Assembly (NCBI GenBank): GCA_019095985.1
Contig: CM032661.1
Coordinates: 17,097,612-17,161,611 of the forward strand
Length of the DNA stretch: 64,000 nucleotides
DNA from: Streblospio benedicti
Lineage: Eukaryota; Annelida; Polychaeta; Spionida; Spionidae
Direction: 5' to 3'
The notes under the pieces are model-generated. The model made no database searches. It was given only the letters and a program-made list of their open reading frames with translations, and had not been told where the DNA came from. Below, in pieces: positions 24,635 through 41,611 of the stretch; the first letter of the stretch is position 1, and each line of letters opens with the position of its first letter. A program made the position numbers and the translations under genes.

Positions 24635-25926
24635 TCACCTCGCAGGAGACCCATCTGTCTTGTCCAATAGTGGCTCTCTGCTGCGTATAGTGTCCGCCTG
24701 CGGTGCCTTGTTCAGTAGCGGCTCTTGGCTGCTACTGTCTTCCTGCGGTGCCTTGTCCAGTAGTGGCTCTCTGCTGCTACTGTCCGTCTGCGATGGCCTT
24801 GGTCGGCAGACTAGGAGGAGAGCACACAGCAGGAGGAGCGAGCCACCACCACACATAGTCAGCGTCATCGTGCCCTCCCTTCTCTGAGCAGCCTCCGCCG
24901 GACTCTCTTTTGGCAGCGGAGAAGGCGTGGTCTGTTTCACAACTAATAACAACAAAATACTTTCATTAATGGACATTGCATGTTAAAATTGGAACAAGTG
25001 CGTATATGAGTCACCAAAGCATTAGGTGCATGCAAGTATGACCAGTTTGATTAGGCAGTAGGTTGAGATGTTTCCAGGAAGGCAGTGCTCCTTGAAACAA
25101 TGTTAGATTTATTGTAGTTATTATAAGAATCATAAGATGATCCCCGTGTTAAAATCCAGTGGAACCTACTATGAATAATTATTATCTTATGATGAACAAA
25201 ACGGGGGAGACCAACAGCGGAATAATGAAGTACAACAAGCAATTGTAAATACTTACTTTTCCAGTTATCTGGGTATATAACCTTCATTTTGTTCTCCGTG
25301 AAGCTGTTGCAGTCTCTGATATAAATAGCACTGCGTATATCACCCTTCACCTCCACAATTTTGAGGTCTTTCTCCTTGAGGGACTTGCACTCTCTCAAGT
25401 CGCACACGAACCCCAAGTGATTTGGCTTCTCTCTGACAGCCACCAGATTACCGGCCTTGTAGGTGCCACTATGTGCTGTCAGCATACACTGTTCAGTGCT
25501 GGTGAACTCGCGAATAACCGGACACTGGCTCTTCCGACTGGCCATTTTATATTGCAAGACTATGGGGCAGCCGTCCTTCAGCATGTATACATCGATGGCC
25601 GCCTTGCCCCCGCATGCGTGCTCTTTGTCGCCGGCGCACGGCATGTTGCAGGCAGACAGGCGGTGGCTGGTGTCCACGGACTGGCCACACACACAGAGCG
25701 TACCGTTCGTGGCGCCCGCCAGGCTGTAGTTGCGACCAATCCTCGTGGAGCAGAAGACGGCGCAGGTGGCTGGGCTCAGTCCCTCGTCATACTGGCGCGC
25801 CGCACCGCCGATTAGAGCAGGGGCCGCAAAGCACGTCACCTTGCGCAGCTTCACAGGATGCGTTATGACCAGCGAGGCGCAGGATGACTGTATCAGACAG
25901 AGGAGGAGCAGCAACATTCGCAGCAT
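24635..25926 (-). CDS. WSC-domain type I membrane protein with triplicated EPLL tail motif
   Basis: Two exons, 25926-25257 and 24942-24635, joined in phase 1 (A|TT = Ile), give 325 residues. I chose the start at 25926 because MLRMLLLLLCLIQSS is a clean signal peptide. Residues 29-115 form a WSC domain with eight Cys (32, 55, 59, 78, 80, 93, 97, 105; motifs LCVCGQ and CNMPCAGD). WSC domains are carbohydrate-binding or sensor modules in fungi and animals. Residues 120-206 hold a six-Cys module (C120, C135, C147, C175, C180, C206) shared with the two paralogues in the window. A membrane span follows (about 254-269). The tail repeats EPLL-[DN]K three times, a dileucine-like sorting signal. An acceptor-like site near 25956 suggests a 5'-UTR intron. 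The ligand is unknown. Confidence 0.87.
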
Positions 25927-26368
25927 CAGAGACAGGCTTGAAATGAAGTTCACACCTGCAACACGTCCGATTACTGAGATTTTGGAACAAGTGCAATCTA
26001 TCGACCGTACCATCGGTAAGAGTATGCGGTCAATTTGTTGGAGAAAAACATCCAAAGTTATTTCTTATATGAAACGTCATAACAGGATTACAGAAAAGTC
26101 CTATTTGGGCTAGATTCAAATTATCACTCACTGTTTATTGTAGTCTGCCATAAACATCTTTGACTTCTACCAAGCAAAACCAATGTCAAAAGGGCATAGG
26201 AATAAACAAAATTACAAGAATCGTGTGTATTATGCACTTTTATTACTCAAACATTATTACACACAGAAACAAATGTTATCCTTCACTTCACCCGTCGACA
26301 CTGTCTCCCTCTAGCCCGTCCTGAATTTACATACAATGTATGTATTCAAAATCATACAATTAATCAGT

Positions 26369-27795
26369 TCAATCCGTGGTGACTCCGGTGTCAGTCCTGA
26401 ACTGTGTGGAGGTTCTAGTGGTGGCCGAGGTCAGTGATCCACCCTTCCTCAGCAGCGGCTTCCTATCGTCTGAATCGTCACATTCCTGTTTACGGCAGTA
26501 TTTATAGCAGCAGCAGATGAAACAGAGCAGAGTGATAACAAATGTGACACCTACAATGCTGCTCACTTGAATAATCAATGCCTTCCTCTGCTGGAGATAA
26601 AGTTGAACATCATTCACAATCTTGTCAGAGCTAATCAGTGTTGTAGTCTCTGGAACAACAACCAAGAATAAAGTTGATCAATTAATCAAATTGAACTCTT
26701 TTATTTCACACAAAATGAAATTATTGTGATATGGGATAATTATCTTGCTAAAAGATACTAAAGCGAAAAATAAACACGTTATAATCAATTCTATTTACTA
26801 TGAAATGAACAACAATGCAGCATAATACCAAAATTGGATTTTAGTAATATATTGTAGGAAAACGTGTTATTTTATAGTGAAGGATTACCTGCTACAGGGC
26901 GCGGAACTTGGCCGTTGACAATGACAACTTTGGCAGCTGGAATTGGTGCCATGGTTGTTGTTGGTGCTGGGGCTGGTGGTGGTGCAGCGGCTGGTGGTTG
27001 TGCCCGGGCTGCTCGTGGTGCCGGGGCTGCTGGTGGTGGAGGTCGCGGGGCTGGAGCAGGACTGGTGGCAGGCACCTCTTTAGCCATCTCAAACTGCACA
27101 AATCCAGAGCTCTGCATTCCGGTGCACTTGCGCACATAGACATTGGTCTTGATGCCGTCGCCATCTTTAACATTCTCCAGCAGCAGGTCTTTCTCTTTGG
27201 GCAGGCTGCCTTTTCCGCCACTCTTTTCCACCCGACACTCACGGATGTCACACGCAAACCCAAACTGGTCTGGGCTGGCCCTCAAGTTAACCACATTGCC
27301 ACTTGCATGCACGCCAGCGTGTGCATTATACAAGCAACTTGCGGTGTTTACACTTATCAAGCGCTCTATCACCTTGCACCTTGAAAAGTGTGTGGCCCTA
27401 TGCACCACAAACAGAGGGCACCCTTCCGCAATCATGTATACTTCCATCTTGCCGTCTAATCCACCACATGTCTGGGACGCGTCGCCGGCACATGGTAAGT
27501 GGCAGCCCTTTGCGCGGTTGGGAATCTCAATTGTGTGGCCGCAATAGCACTCTTGGCCCTGAGTGACTCCTACCAGAGTGAAGTTGTTTCTGGCCGCCAA
27601 GCAGAAGTTTGCACACACAAGTGGCGAGGCCGTGTCTGGGAATGTCTTATGGTCACCCCTCAGTGCACCAGGGCCGGAGAAGCAATTCACCTTGCGCATT
27701 TTGACTGGTGGCTGCTGGGGGCTGGCGGCGGCGGTGCGACTGGGGCGGTAGGTCAGGGTCGCGAGGAGCATCAGCATCAGCAGGAATGATGTCAT
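26369..27795 (-). CDS. WSC-domain type I membrane protein with Pro/Ala-rich stalk
   Basis: Exons 27795-26889 and 26649-26369 join in phase 1 (G|AG = Glu) and give 395 residues. The start MTSFLLMLMLLATLT is a signal peptide. The WSC domain covers about residues 36-122 (YCGHTIE, CHLPCAGD, TCGG). The shared six-Cys module is C126, C140, C154, C182, C187 and C224. Next comes a Pro/Ala-rich stalk (about 243-300), a short Thr patch, a membrane span (about 326-350) that ends in a CCC cluster, and a tail with DDRKPLLRK, which fits the [DE]xxxL[LI] endosomal sorting pattern. A polyadenylation signal AATAAA is present on this strand at 26244-26239. The gene lies directly upstream of, and in the same orientation as, the other WSC gene, suggesting tandem duplication. 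Confidence 0.88.
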
Positions 27796-28669
27796 GGCCG
27801 GCGCCCGGGGCAGCCCGCCTCTGAAACACGACGCCAGCAGCTTGGTGAGACAGTACAACAACAGGGTAGTCTATTTCCTACAACAATATACTTGTTCTAC
27901 AAAATCTTCCAATGTGTAGCATCTTCACGTAAATTTGCAATCACAAAAAAGTGGCTGTGAACATTTTGAGTACACTGTCTATCAGTTTCACTATGCAGCA
28001 ATTTAATTTGTAATCCAAAGTTTACACAATGTGCTGTAAAATTGTAAAACACAATAACGAAACGCGTATATTATGACATTGTGTGTGAGCTTTTGTGTGT
28101 GTTTGAGTGAATGGGCAAGGCCAAGTCACAACGGTCGTATTAGGATTGTAATGTTTAGCCACCTGTGATGCTAGTAAGCTAAAATGACATCCTACAAACT
28201 AGGAGTGGAAGTGGGGGTGGGTTGTGTATCGAAGAGCTGCTCATTTGATATATTTGAATTAACTCTGAATTTCTGCTCCGTGTAAATTTTATCCTAAGCC
28301 TAAATGGTCTGCTTATCCCTGTGCTGAGAAATCTGATACCAACAAACAGGAAGAATATGAGAGACGCATGACAAAATATGTCAGACAATCTTCTGTCTTG
28401 TGTACACGAACTGGTAATAAAAAGGGAAGACTGTTAGAGAAAGTGAAAGCATTAAATATTCATGTGAAGTTGTGAACAACAGGGACTGTATGACAAATGC
28501 ATGCTCTAGCATTATGGCACTTTGGTAATTTACAAACATATATTAATTTAAATTCAACAACTACAATATATAGAAATAAATAATTAATTCCAAATTTTTG
28601 GCAGCTAACAGCTGCTTTGACCAAGGAGCGAGATTGCCATAACAAACAGCCTCGCATCTAGGCATTTCC

Positions 28670-28745
28670 GGTGGTGTGGGATGAGTATGGGTGGGTGATG
28701 GGGTTGGGGGGGATGGAGGGGGGGGGGGAAGGTGTGGGGGACCTA
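28670..28745 (+). repeat. G-rich tract with G-quadruplex potential
   Basis: Runs such as GGGTGGGTGATGGGG, GGGGGGG and GGGGGGGGGG occur within about 75 bp, enough for several four-run G-quadruplex arrangements. It lies about 0.9 kb upstream of the start of a WSC gene on the opposite strand. Confidence 0.6.
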
Positions 28746-29724
28746 CCCCACCCTCATCTTATTCCCTCATAAGGGCAGATATGCTTGAGCCAGGTCAAAA
28801 CCACCCGTCCTATTGAGACTATAGTCTTCTTTAACCTTGATGTGTATTCCTTCAACTATTTTCCCTTGGATGTATTCTTTCTTTATCAATGATATTTTTA
28901 GTACGGGATTGCAGTGTCGTTCCGTGGTCAACGAAAATTAGGAAATAATTATTTATTTCTAAATATTGTAGTCGTTGTAGTCGTTAAAATGGAATAATGA
29001 TATACACTACAAATGAACTTTTTTCATGGTTGATTACTAATTTTCTTTTTGAGTATACATGTGATTTTATTGCTACCTTCCAAATCAACGTTGATACTAA
29101 AAATCATGCCGCGTATGGTCGTCCAAAAGTAATCATTGCAAATTCAATTTTGGTATTTTAGTGGGTTGACTGATATTTATTCAGTACTAGTACGAAGTAG
29201 GCCTACTTAAAAAAACATTGGGTTTCCACATTATTAGGGCAATGCTAGTAGTTTAATAATCAGACTGTATGAGCGTTAACAGAAAGACACTTACCACTTG
29301 TAAAATTCATATTATTTCATTTTATTTCATTAGTTTTAATAGTTTACATGAAACTTACATACGATATGTTGACAAACAGTACTGATAGGACGTCCTTCGT
29401 AATGGCGCACGGTGACAAGCGCAACGTTGATTTACGCTGAACGTTGGCAAGGCAAAGTCCATTCATAGTCTCGATCATCCAGAATCTTGTGTGGTTGCCA
29501 CCAACCAAGAGATATCATAACCAGCCTGTGTGTCCGAGGCTAAGTCCATTCAATGGCTTTACCGTTACTGATAAGTATTTCCTCAATTTTGTCTCTATAT
29601 ATCATGCAGACACCTTTCTAATCTGCATCGCAACAATATAATACGAAGTGTGCAGTCATTATGAATGAGGGTGGTGCAACAAAACGACCGTAAAGAGTGG
29701 GAGCGTTTAAAAGTGATATGTTTA

Positions 29725-30122
29725 GGGACGATTCAGTATTTATGAAGGGTGGGGTAGGAGGATCTTCCAAAAATGCTGTGAAAAAATTAATAGCCCCCTC
29801 GAATCTCTGTGAAAAAATTGGTGACCCCCTCGATTTCATGTGATGAAAATTGATGACCCCTCCCTCAACAGTTAACACAATCATTGTCAGTTATATCAAA
29901 TTCTTTTTGATCAATATCGTCATATAAAAATAAGTAAATTTTAGTCCAAAATCTCTCAAATATTGGTGTACGTTGCAGTGCAAAAATTGATAGCCCCCCC
30001 CCCCCACTCAAAGGTTTGTGAAAAAAAAAATTGATAGCCCCCCCTCCAAACATTGTGACAAAAGTTCATGGCCCTCCCTAAAATCCTCCTACTCCACCCT
30101 GTCATAAATACTGAATTGTCCC
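29725..30122. mobile_element. Harbinger-like MITE with TTA target-site duplication
   Basis: The ends are inverted copies of GGGACAATTCAGTATTTATG (about 45 bp, a few mismatches), flanked by TTA at 29722-29724 and 30123-30125. GGG-type termini and a 3-bp TWA duplication are typical of PIF/Harbinger elements. The interior is an unusual tandem of GTGAAAAAATTGATAGCCCC-like units. Confidence 0.75.
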
Positions 30123-30489
30123 TTAGAGGGGTGGGATATATAAGGAAGTGGTATGAGGGAAGGAAGGCTGAAAAAGAGGGATAATGGGGAAAAGGCAAAA
30201 AAAGAAGAGGGATAATGTACTCCACTTTGAGAGTGGCAGGAAGGAGGCAAAAACACATCCCTGCTTTTTATAAGTATATATGAGAATACAAGACAACAAA
30301 GAAAGCACAATCAACCTTGAATGGAAGTGCATTCTAAACATGGTCATAATAGAAAATAAACCGTTACGATAAAAGCTTACAAAGGCATGAGGGAACCATT
30401 CAATAGAACCAGCGAAGCAATGATATGAAAATCACAAGGGACTATATGGGGCCAAACGACAAGGACGATTTCGTTGGCTGTCGGTTCAA

Positions 30490-30640
30490 ATCACTATTCC
30501 ATCCGGTTTCTGGACGTTTCGCCGGTGTGGACGTTTCGCCGGTGGACGTTGGACGTTTCGTCGGTGCTTTTCTGGACGATTCGCCGGTGTTTTGTGGACG
30601 TTTCGTCGGTGCTTTTCTGGACGATTCGCCGGTGTTTAAT
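30490..30640. repeat. Tandem repeat, about 48-bp unit
   Basis: TTTCGTCGGTGCTTTTCTGG and GACGATTCGCCGGTGTTT alternate in two complete units, preceded by shorter GGACGTTTCGCCGGTG pieces. It lies about 0.3 kb upstream of the transporter gene. Confidence 0.8.
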
Positions 30641-30926
30641 GTGGTCGTTTTGCAGCTTCCATCCAATAGGTATATCAACAAATATAGCTAGATCTAGATG
30701 CGGGAATGTACTTTAAAAAGTGATACATGTATGTTTTGTACAAATAGCCCAAACATCTCCAACTGTCTACGCACCTTTGTTATCAAGTGCTGGAATCGGT
30801 CTGCTAGTTGTATGTAAATTCAACGAACCCCTCCCATTGATTGGATGTGCGTAATAGCCTTAACACCCACATTTCAAGTGCTCATACTGGATAAGTTGTG
30901 TGGATGTAGTGAATTTGTTATCACCT

Positions 30927-36667
<5,741 letters not shown>

Positions 36668-37638
36668 CATGCGGTGGTGTCATCACATTAGGCCTCCGAT
36701 GTTTCCACATGAAATTTACAGTGAGACCGTATCAAATATTTTATTTACTGTAAGTTTTATTCAATGGTGGATCATGCATTCAACTGTCGTGAACCATGAT
36801 ATCTAAGTCGTTGTTATTATGCTTTGAAAAATAGTGACATTCACCGAGGGGTCCAGCGGCGTAAAATTAGCATTTTTGTATGAAGCCTGAATAATATCTA
36901 AACAAGGTAGTTCTTTTATACCATGTTTTTATTTAAAGGGTTACTTATTGGAGAAGTTATTGTGTCACTTCAGCAACTGAAGCAAAAGCCTTGTGTGTTG
37001 TTTGCTTGTAGCTAACTATGTATGTCTACGGACAAGCTAGAGCCTTTATCAATGAACCAATTTTGTTCAAACTTTACACAACTAAGAGGTATGAGGCGAC
37101 ACCGAAGTGATTCGATTTTGGGCACTTTTTAATTACAGTGGGCTTTCCAATTTATGAAAGATGTCCACTATTTTATTATAAATGTATAAATTATCATACT
37201 TCACAGTGTTAAGTAAGGGAACAACCATAATCAATTTTATGGATTGGGGGGGGCGGTTATTTGGTATGGACGAGGTTGAATGGCCTCCCTAACTCTCTAC
37301 GTTGAAATTGAATGCCCTCCCCATTAAGACATTAAGAATTAAGAAACTGAGCGCCCCCCGCACCTTCCAGGGTGGTTGGGGGGCAGCCTCAATTTTCTTT
37401 GGTCACAGAAGGGAGGGTGCTCAATTTCAATTCAATTTGAGAGGGAGGGCACTCGATTCTCAAACTGAAAAGGTAATATCTTACTCACTTTTGTCGCGAA
37501 TTGCTGCATTCCTGCAATGTGCATGCTTTTGGATTTAATTGTATTGTAATGTCTCTACAAGTCAAATAGATTCCTAAATATCACTCAAGTAATGTGGCAA
37601 TATAACATCTATATGCCACAGTAAAATCCCTACTATTA
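36668..37638. other. Transporter 3' UTR and repeat-rich spacer
   Basis: No further coding exon follows the transporter stop. From about 36950 to 37190 lies a dispersed repeat (AAGCAAAAGCCTTGTGTG ... TGTTCAAACTTTACA ... GACACCGAAGTGATTC) with a second copy near 42190-42960. At 37230-37480 there are alternating pieces of the GAGGGAGGGCACTC / GAATGCCCTCCCC type, a low-complexity inverted repeat. Confidence 0.5.
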
Positions 37639-39953
37639 TTGGGGGGGAATATGAGACTCTGGGAGATGGGAGATTGGCCTGAAAAAATGGGGAGATGGGA
37701 GATGAGGCAGCCAAAGTGGGAGATAGACTTCTTTTGTTACAAGCAGCTTATTTATAATGCTTATGTATTTTGCACATTATTGCTCATGTAAAATGTATTT
37801 GATTTGAAAGAAAAAAATCAATTAATCACAAATGTAATATTGAAAACAAATACAAAAGTTATGCATTTCTTGGACATATACATATTGATCTAGCAATGCC
37901 TTTGTAGTAAAAAATACTAATGCTACTACATCCAACGATTAATATATCAACTGAAGCGGGTGTCCCTGTTTCTGGAGTAGGCAGCTGGCGGCGCTGTCTC
38001 ACACGCACCAACTCTCCAAGTGTCTCTAAAGAGCTCGTCTGTATTAAGGAGGTTACAGTCCTTCAATTCGGATTTCACACATTCCAACCAATTCTTCCTT
38101 CAATGACAGTACCCCACGACTAGGGATCTCCATGTCCATGACAAAGTTGGCGTAAGAGAAGGATCATTTTACATATCCGTACCATCTGATACGTCGAGAG
38201 TGCAGTTCGGAGGAAACCTCCGCAATCCCTAACATTTTCTGGAGCATAGGGGAAGAGGTATCATCATCAGGTTTAACTCTGCAAATCCAACACATCATAG
38301 ATGTGTCTTAGGGGCGTAGCTGCTGAAGGTCTGCAGCAGATGGACACAGACTGGACACAGACTGAGAACATTTTCCTATGGGTTTTTAAAGATACACGTA
38401 CATGTTTGTATGTCAGAATAAGGAGCAACTTCTTGAACTTTCCCCATGCAGTATTGCATCTGGTGCTGAATGAGAGTTTGCATCCTCCTCCTGAGCATAG
38501 AATATCTCTGAGATAGCATAAACTGGGCTCTGCATAAAGCATGGATCCATCCACATCAACCTACAAGGAAGATAACTGGTCTACCATCAATTGGACGAGC
38601 TTTTACCCTGACATCTTGGCCATGCGTAGTCTGTGCTCCTAAAGCTTGCACTGGGAGCAGGCGATGGTGTTAACACCTATACCACTGTGGCACACGGCTC
38701 ATGGGTACTTGCCAGAGTCCTTGAAAACCGTCAAGTCCAACACCACACACCATTACCTCAGTTGTCATGTTGATTCTAAGACCTTTTTGCTCCATGATGT
38801 CCTTTCAGGCTTTCAGCTTAGCAATACACTCATCCTGTGAGTCGGCTATGACCACCAGCCCATCCGTATATAGTAGCTCCCAAGGCACACCAGAATGGAA
38901 ATCACATTACGAGGCCTCTAGCACGATGATAAATTGCGGAGGGCTAAGGACCGAGCCCTGATGCACACCGACCCCAACTCCTAACTCTTCACTGTAGTGT
39001 CCGTCAAACTGCACTAAACTTCTGGAATTGGAATCCATGCCCTGAATTACACAAACTGCCAATTCTTTCACCCCTACACTCAGCAGTGCCAACTACAGGA
39101 ATTTTCTTGGTACACGGACAAAAACTTTCTCCAGACAGACAAACACAAGATAGAGTGGTTTGTTGGCAGCAATGTACTTATCTTGTACTTGGCGCACTGT
39201 GAAGATAGCATCAGTCGTGCCTTGATCCAGGACAAATCTGAACTACATCGCATCAATGTCGAGGGTAGAATGGATGAAAGAGTCCACCATCCTCTCAAGT
39301 AACTTGATTACTTTGTCGGTGGTGAGCGTGAGTCCACGATAGTTGCGATGGTTAAGAACTTTGCTTCAGTATAGGCAGTTTTTTTTTAGCGATATTGGCT
39401 TTGTCTGACTTGCCAGCTTTGATCAGGACCTTGAAAGATTTGAATCAAGCTCTCTTCTCATTCATTGCATCATCCTCTCTCACGTCCCACCACCAGGTCT
39501 CAGGCTTCCAGCGATGACTTTTAAAGAGATAACACCCTTCAGAATACAAATTATTCAAACTGAGTTGTGCAGTGCACGTTAATGTTCAAGACAACAACTT
39601 ACTAAAAGCAATGAATAGCGTTGACTTAAGCAAAGTGAAGGTTGTAACTGTCATGTTCTTTCGAAAGGGTGCCATGTCTGCGAGAAAAGGGGAAGAACAG
39701 GGGCAATCAAGATAGATGTATTAAAGATTAAATGATGCCGTTGTAATTGTTGTCTTCTTACTTCATGGTTGATATTTTTGACATGACAATGGTCAATATA
39801 GCAATGTGTGTGTTGAATCCGTGACGGTGTAACAAATAGCTTTAAAAGTGGGAGATGACTGAAATAAGTGGGAGATGGGAGAAAGGCAAGCAATATTTTG
39901 GAGAGATGGGAAAATGAGGCAAAAAAATTTGGGAGATGGAAGATTTACAACGC
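37639..39953 (-). mobile_element. LINE reverse-transcriptase remnant between direct repeats
   Basis: The minus strand between about 37975 and 39480 encodes pieces of a non-LTR reverse transcriptase: LLSVGVKELAVCVIQGM, VGVHQGSVLSP, DSQDECIAKLKA and YLRDILCSGGGCKL followed by AWGKFKKLL. This is the RTE/jockey-like pattern; the exact clade is not settled. The frame is interrupted several times, so it is inactive. The remnant lies between two roughly 75-bp direct repeats rich in GGGAGATGGG (37654-37722 and 39870-39942). The 11-mer CCCTACTATTA occurs just outside both ends (37628-37638 and 39954-39964), as a target-site duplication would. Confidence 0.65.
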
Positions 39954-39964
39954 CCCTACTATTA

Positions 39965-41505
39965 CTTGCGTCTATAGCCAATCAGAGTAAAGCTCATTTG
40001 TGCCTTGAAAAATTATTGCACACAGTCATGGCCAAAAGAGGCCACCATTGTAGCTGATGATAGCTTGCCACCATTTCGACCAATCAGGCCTCTAGGATTC
40101 CTCTGTTTACAAGAAGCAGATGATCAAAGATGGCAGATTGGAAATAACAGCAAGTTGTTTGTATTTTCATCAATCAAAGACACTTTTTGGGAGTTAATAC
40201 TGATGTGATCTATCCATGACCATATTAATAGTAGCACTAGTACTAGGTCAGTTAGGTTTGAATAATTATGTGCCAGGATATGAAACTAAGTAGATCAACT
40301 GTTTCCCATTTATAAATAGAACTGAAGTGCTGTTTTTATATCCTGATTATTCAAACAAAACATGTTGAAATGTTTAAACAATAAAGTCTTGTAGTAATAC
40401 TACAGTTATTATACTATGTATGATACTGATGTATCCATAGATCAAAATTGACTTGAATATTTCTAAATGCACACATTATTTACTTTTAAAAATGAAACTA
40501 GGTCACACAAAAACATCCATTGGCCACAGATTGTATGACGTCATAGGGCTTTCACCAGGTCATCTGGTGTCACATCATTACATATATTATGTTAATGACG
40601 GCTGTTAGGGTTATGAGGCTGGGGCTAGAACAAAATATGTGCCCCTGGTTCTGCTGAGTGCTAAATATGTACTCATTGACCAGTGAGAGTGAATGATTCA
40701 ATGCATTACATTTTCAACAGTTTTCAGGGAATCTGTTCAATATCAAACTTTATAATACGAACGTATGTCATTCTCACCACTTTGCCGTTCATTCTCGATT
40801 CTGATTGGTTAAGAACCGTGAGGGGTAGTTGTATCTCACTACATTGTCGAGGTGATCTCACTACTTTTGTGAATGGGCCGAATTACTAAAATTAATTTTA
40901 TCATATTATTGCGCACCAATCGGGAGTGGGCATAGCTTACTACGACGGACTATGTGTACTATACACCCGGGACTATACAGTTTTAATTTATGCTTATAAA
41001 AGAACACCGAGCTATGTCAGACTTTGCACAATGCTTTTATTTACAATTATATGCCTATAGCATGATTCAGTGCCACACACCAGTAAATACAGTATACAAC
41101 CATAAAAGGTAACAATATAAATCACCTTTGACACCAAACAAACTGCGTTGTGTGCAGCGCTGACTAGCTGTCGCTGCACACACTAAACATAACGTCCTCG
41201 TCTGATTTCAATTCTTACAGGTGTTTCACGATGCGTAACGTCTATTCCATTATTATAATGTTTTGCAGTGTGTACAAAAATTCTTTATTAATATTTATGT
41301 TACATATAATTGAAAAATAAATACATTGCGTCATTAAGGTGAAAATGTTGAGTAATAAGTGTGATTTTTGGAACTATTTTCTGATTGCACCTGTGACACG
41401 GTGAGGAGGCTGTCGCATGTTAATGTTTTTCAAAAATGACGCACAGCTAATGGTTTTTATTTTAAAAAGCACGATAAGTGGTGAGAAAAAGGACAATAGT
41501 ATATG
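39965..41505. other. Non-coding repeat-rich spacer
   Basis: No gene is seen. Blocks such as CTGATTGGTTAAGAACCGTGA and GCGCACCAATCGGGAGTGGG look like MITE debris. The open frames present are short and without family features. Confidence 0.45.
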
Positions 41506-41611
41506 TGAGATCACGCTATCTCTGCACTTGAATTGTCTTTGTCTGAACGCGTTCGCTGGCGCTCACTTGTGCAGATAATGACATCTCTCGTGCAGAGATA
41601 GCGTGATCTCA
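41506..41611. repeat. Foldback element, 22-bp perfect arms
   Basis: TGAGATCACGCTATCTCTGC plus AC (41506-41527) and its exact reverse complement (41590-41611) flank a 62-bp spacer. The pairing continues imperfectly outward (GGACAATAGTATA against CATACCATTATCC). Confidence 0.85.

Larger units (their letters stand above)
27796..30926. other. Intergenic region with repeats
   Basis: No gene is recognised. It holds a G-rich tract near 28670-28745, a dispersed repeat at about 29460-29550 (inverted copy near 55060), a MITE at 29725-30122 and a short tandem repeat at 30490-30640. The remaining sequence is AT-rich and non-coding. It should include the promoters of the divergently transcribed WSC gene (-) and transporter (+), but no specific site could be picked. 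Confidence 0.5.

Noticed and set aside
25417-25868. Plus-strand open frames opposite the first WSC gene
   Set aside because: They mirror the GC-rich WSC exon and have no domain, signal peptide or splice context.
26864-27789. Plus-strand open frames opposite the second WSC gene
   Set aside because: Shadows of the minus-strand coding exon; composition reflects the Pro/Ala stalk.
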